Positions 16,192 to 24,508 of a stretch of DNA of 64,000 nucleotides are shown here, piece by piece. The notes below the pieces were generated by a model. That model was given only the letters and a program-made list of their open reading frames with translations, searched no databases and was not told the origin of the DNA. The stretch is taken from assembly GCA_035762005.1 (NCBI GenBank), contig DASTQA010000048.1:52203-116202 (forward strand). The letters are read 5' to 3'. The stretch is from JAIBJN01 sp035762005 (lineage in GTDB: Bacteria > Actinomycetota > Thermoleophilia > Gaiellales > Gaiellaceae). Within the stretch, counting starts at the first letter, position 1, and each line of letters opens with the position of its first letter. A program made the translations under genes and the position numbers.

Positions 16192-17712
16192 TCACGCGGC
16201 CGCGGTCGGCGCGTCGACGCGCGGGAAGAGAGGCTGGGAGGCTCCGATGCCCTCCGCCGCCACCGTCCGCCCGGGCGCCACGCCCTCCCAGGCGATGTCG
16301 GCAGGCTGCCGAAGGGCCGCGAGGATCCGCTCGGAGGTCTCTGGGGCGAAGGCGGCGAGCGCGACGGCAACCGCACGCAGACCGTCGGCCAGCTCGTACA
16401 GCACGCGGTCGAGATCGTCCGCGCGGCTCTCGTCGCGGGCGAGCTCCCAGGGCGCGCTCTGCTCGACGTGCCGGTTGAGCCCCCGCACAAGCTCCCAGAT
16501 CCGCTCGAGCGCTCCCGTCAGGTCCCAGCGGTCGAACCGCTCGGCCACCTCGACTGCGACGCCGGCGATCTCCTGTGCGAGCGACGACGACGTCTCGGCG
16601 AGCGCCAGCCGCCCGCCGCGATAGCGCGCGACCATCGCGGTCGTCCGGGAGAGGAGGTTCCCGAGCTCGTTGCCGAGCTCGCGCTCGTACCGCTCGTGCA
16701 GTCCGTCGACGGAGATGTTTCCGTCCTGGCCGAACGTCGCCACGCGCAGGAGGTAGAAGCGAACGGGGTCCACCCCGTAGACGTCCACGAGGTCGAGCGG
16801 GTCGATGACGTTCCCCACGGACTTCGACATCTTCCGCTCGTCCATGAGCAGGTAGCCGTGGACGAACAGCTGCTTCGGCGGTTCGAGCCCCGCGGCCAGG
16901 AGCAGCGCCGGCCAGATGACGCAGTGGAACTTGAGGATGTCCTTGGCGAGCAGGTGCCGCACCTCGGGCCAGAGCCGCGGGCGCAGGTCCTCCCCCGGCC
17001 GCGCGAAGGCGAGCGCGCTCCAGTAGTTGATGAGCGCGTCCACCCAGACGTAGACGATCTGGTCGGTGTCCCAAGGCACCGGCACGCCCCAGCGCTGCCC
17101 CGCCCTGCTCACGCTGATGTCGTCCAGCCCGCGCTCGACGAAGCTCCGCGCCTCGTTGAAGCGGAAGCGCGGGAGGACGAAGTCCGGCCGCTCGTCGTAG
17201 AGGCGGAGCAGCGGCTCCCTGTAGGCGGAGAGGCGGAAGAAGTAGTTCTTCTCCTCCACGTGCTCCGGCGGGATGCCGTGCTGGGGGCAGAGGCCGTCGA
17301 CCAGCTCCTCCTCCGTGTAGAAGGCCTCGCAGCGCGTGCAGTAGAGACCCGCATAGACGCCCTCGTAGATCTCGCCGCGCTCGCGGATGCGCTCGAGGAA
17401 CTCCTGCACGCGGTCGCCGTGCCGCTCGTCGGTCGTCCTGATGAAGAAGTCGTTCGAGGCGTTCACCCGCTCCGTCATCTCGCGGAACGCCGCCGCGTTC
17501 CGGTCGACGAACTCCTCGAGGCCCAGGCCGGCTTCCTCGGCGACGCGCGGGATGTTCGAGCCGTGCTCGTCCGTTCCCGTGAGGAAGAACGTCTCCTCGC
17601 CGCGCTGGCGCCTGTGCCGGACGACGACGTCCGCGGCGATCGTCGTGTACGCGTGGCCGATGTGCGGGATCGCGTTCACGTAGTAGATCGGCGTCGTCAC
17701 GTAGAAGGTCAT
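16192..17712 (-). CDS. metG: Methionyl-tRNA synthetase
   Basis: Charges tRNA-Met. Class I motifs: PIYYVNAIPHIGHAYT at residue 8 (HIGH box) and KMSKS near residue 300. A single zinc knuckle of the form Cx2C-x13-Cx2H is present (CTRC...CPQH). At 506 residues there is no C-terminal EMAP-II tRNA-binding domain. ATG 17712 follows TATCAT at eight bases, predicting a leaderless or nearly leaderless message. It heads the metG-tatD-rsmA-ispE run and is divergent from the AbrB gene. Confidence 0.97.
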   Translation of the reverse strand: MTFYVTTPIYYVNAIPHIGHAYTTIAADVVVRHRRQRGEETFFLTGTDEHGSNIPRVAEEAGLGLEEFVDRNAAAFREMTERVNASNDFFIRTTDERHGDRVQEFLERIRERGEIYEGVYAGLYCTRCEAFYTEEELVDGLCPQHGIPPEHVEEKNYFFRLSAYREPLLRLYDERPDFVLPRFRFNEARSFVERGLDDISVSRAGQRWGVPVPWDTDQIVYVWVDALINYWSALAFARPGEDLRPRLWPEVRHLLAKDILKFHCVIWPALLLAAGLEPPKQLFVHGYLLMDERKMSKSVGNVIDPLDLVDVYGVDPVRFYLLRVATFGQDGNISVDGLHERYERELGNELGNLLSRTTAMVARYRGGRLALAETSSSLAQEIAGVAVEVAERFDRWDLTGALERIWELVRGLNRHVEQSAPWELARDESRADDLDRVLYELADGLRAVAVALAAFAPETSERILAALRQPADIAWEGVAPGRTVAAEGIGASQPLFPRVDAPTAAA

Positions 17713-17802
17713 GCGCGCCCATGATACGGAGCCGAATTCGGACGGCCGCCGCCGGTTTCAACTGGAAGCCGGCGGGAATTGAGTGAAGGAATCGAGGCAT
17801 CG

Positions 17803-19167
17803 TCAGCGGGCGCAGGCGGGTGCGCGCCTGCGGCCACGAGAGGGGCGGTGAGCGGACACACGATGGGAACCACGACGCGCAGCCATCGGTCGGCGAAGAC
17901 GACGGGCATCATCCGCCACCTCGACGAGCTGGGCCGCATCGTGATCCCGATCGAGATCCGCAAGCGATTCGGCCTCACCGAGCGCGATCCACTGGAGATC
18001 TCGGTGCGGGACCAGACGATCCTCCTCAGCCGGCCGCGCACGTCGTGCGTCTTCTGCGGGACCTCGCGCGCCGTCGAGGAGCACCGGGGACGCGGCGTCT
18101 GCCGGGCCTGCATCGCGGAGCTGACGTCGGCGCAGACCTAGCGCGAGCGCGACGAGGAGGGCGGCCCCGGCCGGCCAGGCCGGCCACGTGCGTGGCCCGC
18201 CGTCTTCGCCCGGCGCGTGCCCGGGCCGCGCGCCGGCGCGAGCGGGCGTGGCGCCGGCCCCGACGGCGCTCGGCGGCCCGTGCGCGCCGGCGTCGGTTCG
18301 CCCGACGTCGAGACCGATCCGCTCGATCAGCTCCCGGCGAGCGCCCGTCTCCCGAGCGGCCGGCGCCTGCCGACGACCGGACGGAGCAACGCCGGACGCC
18401 GTACCCGGCGCCCTCCTCGAGCCGGGCTCCGCCGCGACGCGCGACCCTTCCCCGACGGCCGTGCCTCCGGGCGAGCCTCGCTCGAACGCCTCCCGCGCGG
18501 CCCGCGCGTCGCGAGGCGGCTCCTGGGCCGCCGGCGAGGCGGGCACGGCCGGGGCGGCCCGAACGGGCTCGGGTGCGGGAGCCGGCTCCGGCGCCGGGGC
18601 AGGCTCCGGGGCGGACGCGGCGGCGGGATCCGGGCCCGGCTCCGAGGGCGGAGCCGGGCTGGGAGCCGGCGCGGGCGGCTCGGCGGGCGCGGGCTCGGGC
18701 GCCGGCTCGGGCGGCGGCAGGAGCGCGAGCGGGTCGACGTAGCCGTTCGGATCGGGGGTGAGGCGCACGCCGAGGTGCACGGACGGCTCCGGATGCTCGG
18801 CGACGCCGCTCGAGCCGACCGTGGCCACGGTCGAGCCTTCGGAGACGACGGCGCCGCTCTCGACGCGGATCGTCCCGAGGTGGAGCAGGGTGACGGAGTA
18901 CCCGTCGCCGGTGCGGACGGTGATCGTTCGTCCTCCGCCCGGCACCGTGCCCGTGAAGCTCACGGTCCCCGCGGCGGGCGCGCGGACGGTGGCGCCGGCG
19001 GGGGCACCGACGTCGATGCCGCGATGCTGCCCGGCCGCGTACGGGTCGCCGCCGAGCGTGAAGGGTCGTAGCACCGGCCCGTCCACGGGCCAGGTCCAGG
19101 CGAGTGCGGGCGGCACGCCGGCCTGGATCGCGATCAGGACCGGGAGCAGGACGAGCAGTCGTCGCAT
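17803..19167 (-). CDS. Secreted M23 (LytM)-like protein with C-terminal membrane helix
   Basis: Signal peptide 1-23, then a LytM domain at about 25-150. Zinc ligands H48 and D52 (QHRGIDVG) and H131 are visible, but the usual catalytic His two residues before the last ligand is Ser129. A long Pro/Ala/Glu linker follows (150-230), then a hydrophobic helix at about 329-345 with RRR after it, consistent with a membrane anchor. From residue 342 the frame runs antisense through the whole AbrB gene for 339 bases. The 3' end may therefore be a lost stop or frameshift. A role in peptidoglycan binding or hydrolysis is inferred from the family. Confidence 0.75.
   Translation of the reverse strand: MRRLLVLLPVLIAIQAGVPPALAWTWPVDGPVLRPFTLGGDPYAAGQHRGIDVGAPAGATVRAPAAGTVSFTGTVPGGGRTITVRTGDGYSVTLLHLGTIRVESGAVVSEGSTVATVGSSGVAEHPEPSVHLGVRLTPDPNGYVDPLALLPPPEPAPEPAPAEPPAPAPSPAPPSEPGPDPAAASAPEPAPAPEPAPAPEPVRAAPAVPASPAAQEPPRDARAAREAFERGSPGGTAVGEGSRVAAEPGSRRAPGTASGVAPSGRRQAPAARETGARRELIERIGLDVGRTDAGAHGPPSAVGAGATPARAGARPGHAPGEDGGPRTWPAWPAGAALLVALALGLRRRQLRDAGPADAASPVLLDGARGPAEDARRARPAEEDRLVPHRDLQWIALGEAESLADLDRDHDAAQLVEVADDARRLRRPMAARRGSHRVSAHRPSRGRRRAPACAR
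17863..18141 (+). CDS. AbrB/SpoVT-type transcriptional regulator with zinc-ribbon tail
   Basis: The swapped-hairpin DNA-binding domain is clear: TTGIIRHLDELGRIVIPIEI, then RKRFGLTERDPLEI. The C-terminal 40 residues hold two CxxC pairs (CVFC and CRAC) and form a small zinc ribbon, an architecture known from clostridial AbrB proteins. ATG 17863 gives 92 residues; GTG 17848 is an alternative. The gene is entirely antisense to the 3' part of the M23-like gene. Confidence 0.85.
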   Translation: MGTTTRSHRSAKTTGIIRHLDELGRIVIPIEIRKRFGLTERDPLEISVRDQTILLSRPRTSCVFCGTSRAVEEHRGRGVCRACIAELTSAQT

Positions 19168-19264
19168 CTCCGCCTCCCGTTGTCCTCTATGTCAACGAGG
19201 AGGACGGTAGCAAGGCGCTCGGACGTTGTCAACGCCGACGACGCCGGCGGGCCGCGCGCCGGGC

Positions 19265-20083
19265 TCAGAGCGAGGCGCGGTAGAGCCGGTTCCGGGACAC
19301 GTCCGTCAGCCGGGCGACGAGGTCGCTCGCCCGGCGACGGGGAATGCCCGCGGCGACGAGCTCGGCGACCGCCTCGACGGCCTCGGGGGAGACGCGGCTC
19401 CGGTCGCGGGCACCGGCGCCCTCCGCGCCGCCGACCACGAGCGTCACCTCGCCCTTCGGCGGCTCGCGAAAGCGAGCCGCGACCTCCGGCGCGCGCCCGC
19501 GCACGACCTCCTCGAAGCGCTTCGTCAGCTCCCGGCAGACCGCGACCCGCCGCTCCGGCTGGGCGGCCGCCAGGCTCGCGAGCGTCGCCGGCAGCCGGCG
19601 CGGCGACTCGAACGCGACCGCGGGCCACGTCCACACGGCGAGCTCGTCCCACACTCGCCCGAGCGCGGCCTCGCCGCGCGGGAGGTAGCCGAGGAAGGTG
19701 AAGCGCTCGCCGACGAGACCGCTCGCCACGAGCGCGGTCTCGACCGCCGACGGCCCGGGCAGGACGACGACCTCGAGGCCCGCCTCGAGCGCGGCCGCGA
19801 CGAGGCGGGCGCCCGGGTCGCTGACCCCCGGGAGCCCGGCGTCGCTCGCGAGCGCGATCCGCGCGCCCGCCTCGAGGCGCGGCAGCATCTCGGCCGTCCG
19901 TGCCGCCTCGTTGTGACGGTGGAACGAGACGAGGCGCGCGTGCACGTCGTGGCGCTCGAGGAGGATGCGCGTCCGGCGCGTGTCTTCGCAGAGGACGATG
20001 TCCGCCTCGCCGAGCTCGCGGAGCACCCGCAGCGTGACGTCCTCGAGGTTCCCGATCGGCGTCGGGCAGACGACGAGGGACAT
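19265..20083 (-). CDS. rsmI: 16S rRNA 2'-O-ribose C1402 methyltransferase
   Basis: SAM-dependent tetrapyrrole-methylase-fold enzyme. It has CPTPIGNLEDVTLR at the N-terminus, CEDTRRTRILL, SDAGLPGVSDPGARLV and LPGPSAVETAL, all RsmI signatures. ATG 20083 gives 272 residues. The start overlaps the stop of the ROK gene by one base (TGATG), so the two are coupled. Confidence 0.96.
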   Translation of the reverse strand: MSLVVCPTPIGNLEDVTLRVLRELGEADIVLCEDTRRTRILLERHDVHARLVSFHRHNEAARTAEMLPRLEAGARIALASDAGLPGVSDPGARLVAAALEAGLEVVVLPGPSAVETALVASGLVGERFTFLGYLPRGEAALGRVWDELAVWTWPAVAFESPRRLPATLASLAAAQPERRVAVCRELTKRFEEVVRGRAPEVAARFREPPKGEVTLVVGGAEGAGARDRSRVSPEAVEAVAELVAAGIPRRRASDLVARLTDVSRNRLYRASL

Positions 20084-21036
20084 CAGGCGCCGTCGACGGC
20101 CTCGAACGCCGCCAAGCCCGAGCCGACGAGCCCGGCCCGGGTCCCCAGGACCGCCTGGACGACCTCCACGACGTCCTTCGCCGGGGAGAGACCCTGCTCG
20201 GCGAGGACCCGCCGGGCCGGCTCGAGCAGCAGCTCCCCGGCCTGCCCCAGGCCGCCGCCGACGACGACGACCTCCGGGTTGAAGACGTTGACGAAGCCGG
20301 TGATGCCCACGCCGAGGTGGAAGCCGACGTGCTCGATCACGTCCCTGGCGTCCCCCCGGCCCCGGGCGGCCAGCTCCGCGGCCAGGCGCGCGTCGACGAT
20401 TCGGCCGGCGGCCGCCGCCCGGCCGAGGTCGCCGTCGGGGCGCTCGCGCGCCAGCTCCTCCGCCAGCCGGTCCGCGGCCGTCCCCGAGACGAAGCTCTCC
20501 AGGTGGCCACGACCCGGGCAGGTGCCCTGGCACGGGGGCCCGCCGACGGCGATCGTGACGTGCCCGAGCTCGGCGGCGGCGCCGATCGCGCCCCGGTAGA
20601 GCCGGTCGTCGAGGACGAGGCCCCCGCCGACGCCGGTGCCGAGCGTGAGCATGACCATGTGCCGCGAGCCGCGGCCGGCGCCGCAGCGGTGCTCCGCGAG
20701 AGCGGCGGCGTTCGCGTCGTTCTCGATCATGACCGGCACCCCGAAGCGCTCCCGGAGCCGGTCGCGGAGCCCGACGCCGGCGAGGGGGATGTTGACCGAG
20801 GCGACCGCCCGCCCCGCGCGCTGGTCGATGGTCGAGGGAACGCCGACGCCGAGGGCGACGACCTCGTCCGTGAGACGGGCGCCGACGACCCGTTCGAGCT
20901 GCGCCAGGAGCGCGTCCTCCCCGGCGAGCTCCGTCGGCTCTGCCGCCACGCGCTCGAGCTTGCCCTCGGAGTCGACGAGCGCCGTCGCGAGCTTCGTCCC
21001 GCCGAGGTCGACCGCGATGACGAGGGGGCCGCGCAT
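20083..21036 (-). CDS. ROK-family sugar kinase (glucokinase-like)
   Basis: Phosphorylates a hexose, probably glucose, at C6 in the cytosol. It has VIAVDLGGTK near the start, ENDANAAALAEH with the catalytic Asp region, LGTGVGGGLV, and a zinc-site variant CQGTCPGRGHLES in which the last Cys of the usual CxCGxxGC pattern is His. It is 317 residues from ATG 21036. It shares a 27-bp divergent promoter with the LCP gene, with TATCGT about 12 bases ahead of the start. The exact sugar is not shown by sequence. Confidence 0.88.
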   Translation of the reverse strand: MRGPLVIAVDLGGTKLATALVDSEGKLERVAAEPTELAGEDALLAQLERVVGARLTDEVVALGVGVPSTIDQRAGRAVASVNIPLAGVGLRDRLRERFGVPVMIENDANAAALAEHRCGAGRGSRHMVMLTLGTGVGGGLVLDDRLYRGAIGAAAELGHVTIAVGGPPCQGTCPGRGHLESFVSGTAADRLAEELARERPDGDLGRAAAAGRIVDARLAAELAARGRGDARDVIEHVGFHLGVGITGFVNVFNPEVVVVGGGLGQAGELLLEPARRVLAEQGLSPAKDVVEVVQAVLGTRAGLVGSGLAAFEAVDGA

Positions 21037-21063
21037 TCCGGGCTGGCTACGATACTCGGTCGC
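21037..21063. promoter_or_regulatory. 27-bp divergent promoter (ROK kinase / LCP protein)
   Basis: The plus-strand GATACT (21051-21056) is seven bases before GTG 21064. The minus-strand TATCGT (21054-21049) is twelve bases before ATG 21036. The two -10 hexamers overlap by four bases. Confidence 0.6.
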
Positions 21064-22245
21064 GTGGCATCCAAGGACAAGCCGTACCGCGTCTACCGCG
21101 GAGGACGGACGAAGGGGCCCGTTCCCCGGGAGACGGCCCGCGAGACGCCGGGGAAGCGCGCCCGCCGGGCCGACGGGAAGGGCGATGCGTACGCCCGCCC
21201 GAAGACGCGCCGGCCGGGCCGCGGGCGGCGGTGGCTGCGGATCGGTCTCGTCGTCCTGCTCGCCCTCTTCCTCCTCGTCTCCGTGTGGAGCCTCCTCGGC
21301 TACCTCGCCTTCCGCAGCGGGGTCAAGGAGGCCAACGACCGGCTCGACTCGCGCGCCTATCGCGCGCTCGCACCGCAGGACGGCCTGCTCCTCTCGAACC
21401 CCTCGACGACGCTCGTCCTCGGTACGGACGAGGGGCCGGATCGCACGGGGCCCTTCCGCTCGGACGCGATCATGCTCGTCCGCACGGACCCCGACGAGCA
21501 CCGGCTCGCGCTCCTCTCGATCCCGCGGGACCTCCGCGTCGACATTCCCGGCGAGGGCCTCGACAAGGTCAACGCCGCCTACGCCTTCGGCGGCCCGACG
21601 CTCGCCATCCGGACCGTGCAGAACCTCACGGGCATCCCGATCAACCACGTGGTCGTCGTCGACTTCACCGAGTTCCGCGAGGTGATCGACGCGCTCGGCG
21701 GGATCACCGTGACCGTGCCCGAGCGCATCCTCTCGAACAAGTTCGAATGCCCCCGCGCCACCGCGGCGGAGTGCGCGCGCTGGCCGGGGTGGCGCTTCCG
21801 TCGGGGCGAGCAGGAGATGAACGGGAAGCGGGCGCTCGTCTACGCGCGCATCCGCCAGAACCAGCTGAACCCGGCCGACAACGACATCACCCGAGGCGAG
21901 CGCCAGCAGGCCGTGATCCAGGCGATGGCCGACGAGGTGACGAGCTTCGGCACCTTCCTGCGCCTCCCGTTCATCGGCGACGACCTCGTCAACCCGCTCG
22001 CGACGGACCTGTCCGCGAACGAGCTCGTCCAGCTCGGGTGGGTGAAGTACCGGACGCCCTCGAGCGGGCTCCTCCGCTGCCGTCTCGGCGGGACGATCGC
22101 CGACCTGGAGGGACAGTCGTTCATCGTCGGGACGGAGGAGAACACCTCCGTCATCGCCATGGTCACCGGTGAGTCGGCGCCCCAGCCCCCTCGGCCCGGG
22201 TCGGGCGTCTTCGGCCCCGGCTGCCGCGTCGGAAAGGTCGGCTAG
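21064..22245 (+). CDS. LytR-CpsA-Psr (LCP) family cell-wall ligase
   Basis: Transfers polyprenyl-phosphate-linked glycopolymers onto peptidoglycan. The basic cytoplasmic N-terminus of about 60 residues is followed by one membrane helix (LRIGLVVLLALFLLVSVWSL). An extracellular LCP domain comes next, with conserved acidic and arginine positions in TDEGPDRTGPFRSDAIMLV, SIPRDLRVDIPG, NAAYAFGG and ARIRQ..DNDITRGERQQ. At 393 residues it is typical. GTG 21064 follows GATACT by seven bases. The ROK kinase is divergent, and FmdB is convergent. Confidence 0.93.
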   Translation: MASKDKPYRVYRGGRTKGPVPRETARETPGKRARRADGKGDAYARPKTRRPGRGRRWLRIGLVVLLALFLLVSVWSLLGYLAFRSGVKEANDRLDSRAYRALAPQDGLLLSNPSTTLVLGTDEGPDRTGPFRSDAIMLVRTDPDEHRLALLSIPRDLRVDIPGEGLDKVNAAYAFGGPTLAIRTVQNLTGIPINHVVVVDFTEFREVIDALGGITVTVPERILSNKFECPRATAAECARWPGWRFRRGEQEMNGKRALVYARIRQNQLNPADNDITRGERQQAVIQAMADEVTSFGTFLRLPFIGDDLVNPLATDLSANELVQLGWVKYRTPSSGLLRCRLGGTIADLEGQSFIVGTEENTSVIAMVTGESAPQPPRPGSGVFGPGCRVGKVG

Positions 22246-22314
22246 CTCGATGGCCGCCGGGAGGGGGCGCGCCCGCGGGCATCCGCTCGAAGCGCGTGGC
22301 CCGCGGGAGCGGGC

Positions 22315-22605
22315 TCAGGCCTCGGCGGCCTTCGACTCGGCGGGCTTCGACTCGCCCTTGTCCGCCTTCTTCTCCCCGGCCTCGCCCCCGCCCTCCCCGC
22401 CGTCCTTCGGCGAGGGACGGCGGTTGCCGCGGCCGTAGTCGGTCGAGTAGAAGCCGGAGCCCTTGAAGTGGATCGCAGCCGGGTAGAGCACCTTCGTCAC
22501 GGGCGCCTCGCCGCACACCTCGCAGACGTCCGGCGGCGCGTCGGTCATCCGCTGGAACAGCTCGAACGTGTGGCCCTGAGGGCAGCGGTACTCGTAGATC
22601 GGCAT
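22315..22605 (-). CDS. FmdB/CxxC_CxxC-SSSS family zinc-ribbon protein
   Basis: Small putative regulatory zinc ribbon starting MPIYEYRCPQGHTFELFQ, with a second knuckle CEVCG and the family ending GSGFYSTDYGRGN. The first knuckle is the CPxGH variant. A Lys/Glu/Ala-rich tail of about 30 residues follows. It is 96 residues from ATG 22605. It is divergent from the membrane glycosyltransferase (29 bp apart) and convergent with the LCP gene. Molecular function is not established for the family. Confidence 0.88.
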   Translation of the reverse strand: MPIYEYRCPQGHTFELFQRMTDAPPDVCEVCGEAPVTKVLYPAAIHFKGSGFYSTDYGRGNRRPSPKDGGEGGGEAGEKKADKGESKPAESKAAEA

Positions 22606-22634
22606 CGGAGAAAGGCCGCGCTTTGCAGGGGGAG

Positions 22635-24284
22635 ATGCTAGCAGGGAGCACGGTCGCCCCCGGCACTCGGGCGGAGGGAGTGCCAACGGACGGCGGCGCC
22701 TCCGCAGCCGTCCGGTGGAGCCCGGACGGCTTCCGCGCAGGGGTCGGTGCCGTCACGGCGGCGCTCGCCGCGTTCCTCCTCCTCCGCCTGCACGCGCTGC
22801 CGCCGCACGAGGACGAGACGCTCGCCTTCTTCGTCAGCCGCGGCCCGCTCGGCGAGGTCCTCGAGACGGTGCTCGGCGAGCGGGGCGGCGCCCCCGTGCA
22901 CTACCTCCTCGCCCACCTCGTCGGCCTCGTCGAACCCGGTCTCACCGGGCTTCGTCTCATATCCGTGGCGTTCGCCGTGGCGAGCGTCCCGGTCGTCGCG
23001 GCGCTGCTCGCGCGGCTCGTCGACCGGCGGACGGCGCTCGTCGCGACGCTCGTGACCGCGGTCAGCTGGACGACGCTCTACCACGGCATCTACGGGCGGA
23101 TGTACTCCCTCTTCCTCTTCGCGAGCGCGCTCTCGCTGCTGCTCCTCCTCCGTGCGCTCGAGCGCGGCTCCAACGGCCGGTGGGCCGCCTGGGCCGCGGC
23201 GACCCTGGCCCTGCTCGCGGTCCAGCCCTACGGGGTGCTCGTCCTGGGCGCCGAGACGGCGTACGCAGCCGTGCTCCGCCGCCGGCGCCGCTTCCCGCTC
23301 GGCGCGCCGCTCGTCGCCCTGGCCGCCGTGGTCATCCTCGCGGGCCCGCTCTGGCGCACGTACTTCGTGCTCGCCTCGCGCTTCGAGGTCGGGCTCGGCG
23401 CCGGCAGCGGCCCGCAGCTCGGGTCGCCGCTCGACGTCGTCGAGTACCTCTGGAACGTCATCGGCGACTTCACGGCCGGGTGGCTGCTGGTCTCCGTCCC
23501 GGCGGCCGTCCTCGCGGCGGTCGGGCTCGTCACGCTCGCCCGCCGACGGCCGGAGGCCGCCCTCCTGACGGGCGCCGTCGTCGTCGTCCCGACCCTTGCC
23601 TTCGTCGCCGCGCGCTCCGGAGCGGGCGCCTCGCTCGAGACCCGGCACCTCATCTTCGCGCTCCCGTTCTTCGCGCTCGCCTTCGCCGCGGGTCTCGGGC
23701 GCGCGGGCGAGGCCGCGGGACGCCTGGCGCCGGCCGTCGTCGCGGCCGGGCTCGCGCTCCTCCTCGTCGCGCAGGTCGCCTGGGGGCTCGAGCGCACGCG
23801 GTGGCTCTACACGGGGGAGCCGGACGCGCGCGCCGAGGCGCGCGCCGAGGCGGCCGTCTGGCTCGCGGCGACGGGTCGCCCCGGCGACGTGCTCCTCGGC
23901 TACGAGCCCACGTACCTGGACGCGTGGGAGGCGGGCGCGCCCGTCGGCGACCTCTTCGTCCCGCGGGCCGACGCGAAGCTCATGCTCGAGGCGCTCGCCG
24001 ACGCGGGCGAGCCGCTCGGGCGCGGCGTCTGGGTGCTCGACGCCTCCGACGAGCTCGACCAGGACCGCGTCAGGCTGACGGTCCCGGAGCGGTCTCCCGG
24101 GCCGGCGTTCGAAGCGCGGGCGTTCGGCCCGTTCCTCCTCCTCCGGACGCGCGAGCCCACCGGCACGGTCGAGGAGTTCCTCGACGCGACGATCCGGGTC
24201 CAGGAGCTCTCGCTCGAGCTCGAGATCGGCGACTCCGGCAGGAACCTGCTCACGGCGGAGCGCGCGCTCGACGAGCTGCGCTAG
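22635..24284 (+). CDS. GT-C type membrane glycosyltransferase
   Basis: Probable polyprenyl-phosphate-sugar-dependent glycosyltransferase of the PMT/ArnT-like group. About ten hydrophobic helices alternate with short loops. The first large outer loop starts with HEDETLAFFVSRGP, containing the acidic residues typical of GT-C catalysis. The C-terminal 150 residues form a soluble extracytoplasmic domain. ATG 22635 gives 549 residues; a TTG twelve bases earlier and a GTG at 22680 are alternatives. The acceptor is unknown; an envelope glycan role is inferred from the LCP neighbour. Confidence 0.78.
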   Translation: MLAGSTVAPGTRAEGVPTDGGASAAVRWSPDGFRAGVGAVTAALAAFLLLRLHALPPHEDETLAFFVSRGPLGEVLETVLGERGGAPVHYLLAHLVGLVEPGLTGLRLISVAFAVASVPVVAALLARLVDRRTALVATLVTAVSWTTLYHGIYGRMYSLFLFASALSLLLLLRALERGSNGRWAAWAAATLALLAVQPYGVLVLGAETAYAAVLRRRRRFPLGAPLVALAAVVILAGPLWRTYFVLASRFEVGLGAGSGPQLGSPLDVVEYLWNVIGDFTAGWLLVSVPAAVLAAVGLVTLARRRPEAALLTGAVVVVPTLAFVAARSGAGASLETRHLIFALPFFALAFAAGLGRAGEAAGRLAPAVVAAGLALLLVAQVAWGLERTRWLYTGEPDARAEARAEAAVWLAATGRPGDVLLGYEPTYLDAWEAGAPVGDLFVPRADAKLMLEALADAGEPLGRGVWVLDASDELDQDRVRLTVPERSPGPAFEARAFGPFLLLRTREPTGTVEEFLDATIRVQELSLELEIGDSGRNLLTAERALDELR

Positions 24285-24484
24285 CCGCGCTCGGCCCGCG
24301 TCTCGCGCTCGACGACCTCCGCGAAGCAGGGGGCCTGCTCGAAGGCGGCGAGGCCCGCCGGCGTCTCGCGGCGGCGAGGTCGCGGCCGGACCCTCATGCG
24401 CCCGGCCGCCGCGACGCCGGCGGCGCTCCCGAGCAGGCCGCCGAGGAGAAAGGGTCGAAGCCGCCTGCCGCGCTCGCCGTCCAC
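24281..24484 (-). CDS. Small membrane-associated protein
   Basis: 67 residues. A short glycine/alanine-rich hydrophobic segment (FLLGGLLGSAAGVAAAG) near the N-terminus is followed by a strongly basic stretch and a mixed C-terminal tail ending EVVERETRAERG, reminiscent of YtxH-like proteins. GTG 24484 lies seven bases after TACAAT, a near-consensus -10, which is the main evidence that this is a gene. It overlaps the glycosyltransferase end by four bases, tail to tail. Confidence 0.6.
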   Translation of the reverse strand: MDGERGRRLRPFLLGGLLGSAAGVAAAGRMRVRPRPRRRETPAGLAAFEQAPCFAEVVERETRAERG

Positions 24485-24508
24485 CGACCCGATTGTAGGC
24501 TGCCGCCC
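24485..24508. promoter_or_regulatory. 24-bp divergent leaderless promoter (small membrane protein / psuK)
   Basis: Minus strand: TACAAT (24497-24492), seven bases, GTG 24484. Plus strand: TAGGCT (24496-24501), seven bases, GTG 24509. The two hexamers share two bases. Confidence 0.65.

Noticed and set aside
22266..22300. Third copy of the 62-bp dispersed repeat
   Set aside because: Only an 11-base stretch (CGCTTCGAGCG on the minus strand) is shared; too short at this GC content.
22246..22314. GC-rich inverted repeats between the LCP and FmdB stops as a terminator
   Set aside because: Several overlapping CCCGCGGG palindromes exist, but no single clear stem-loop could be assigned.
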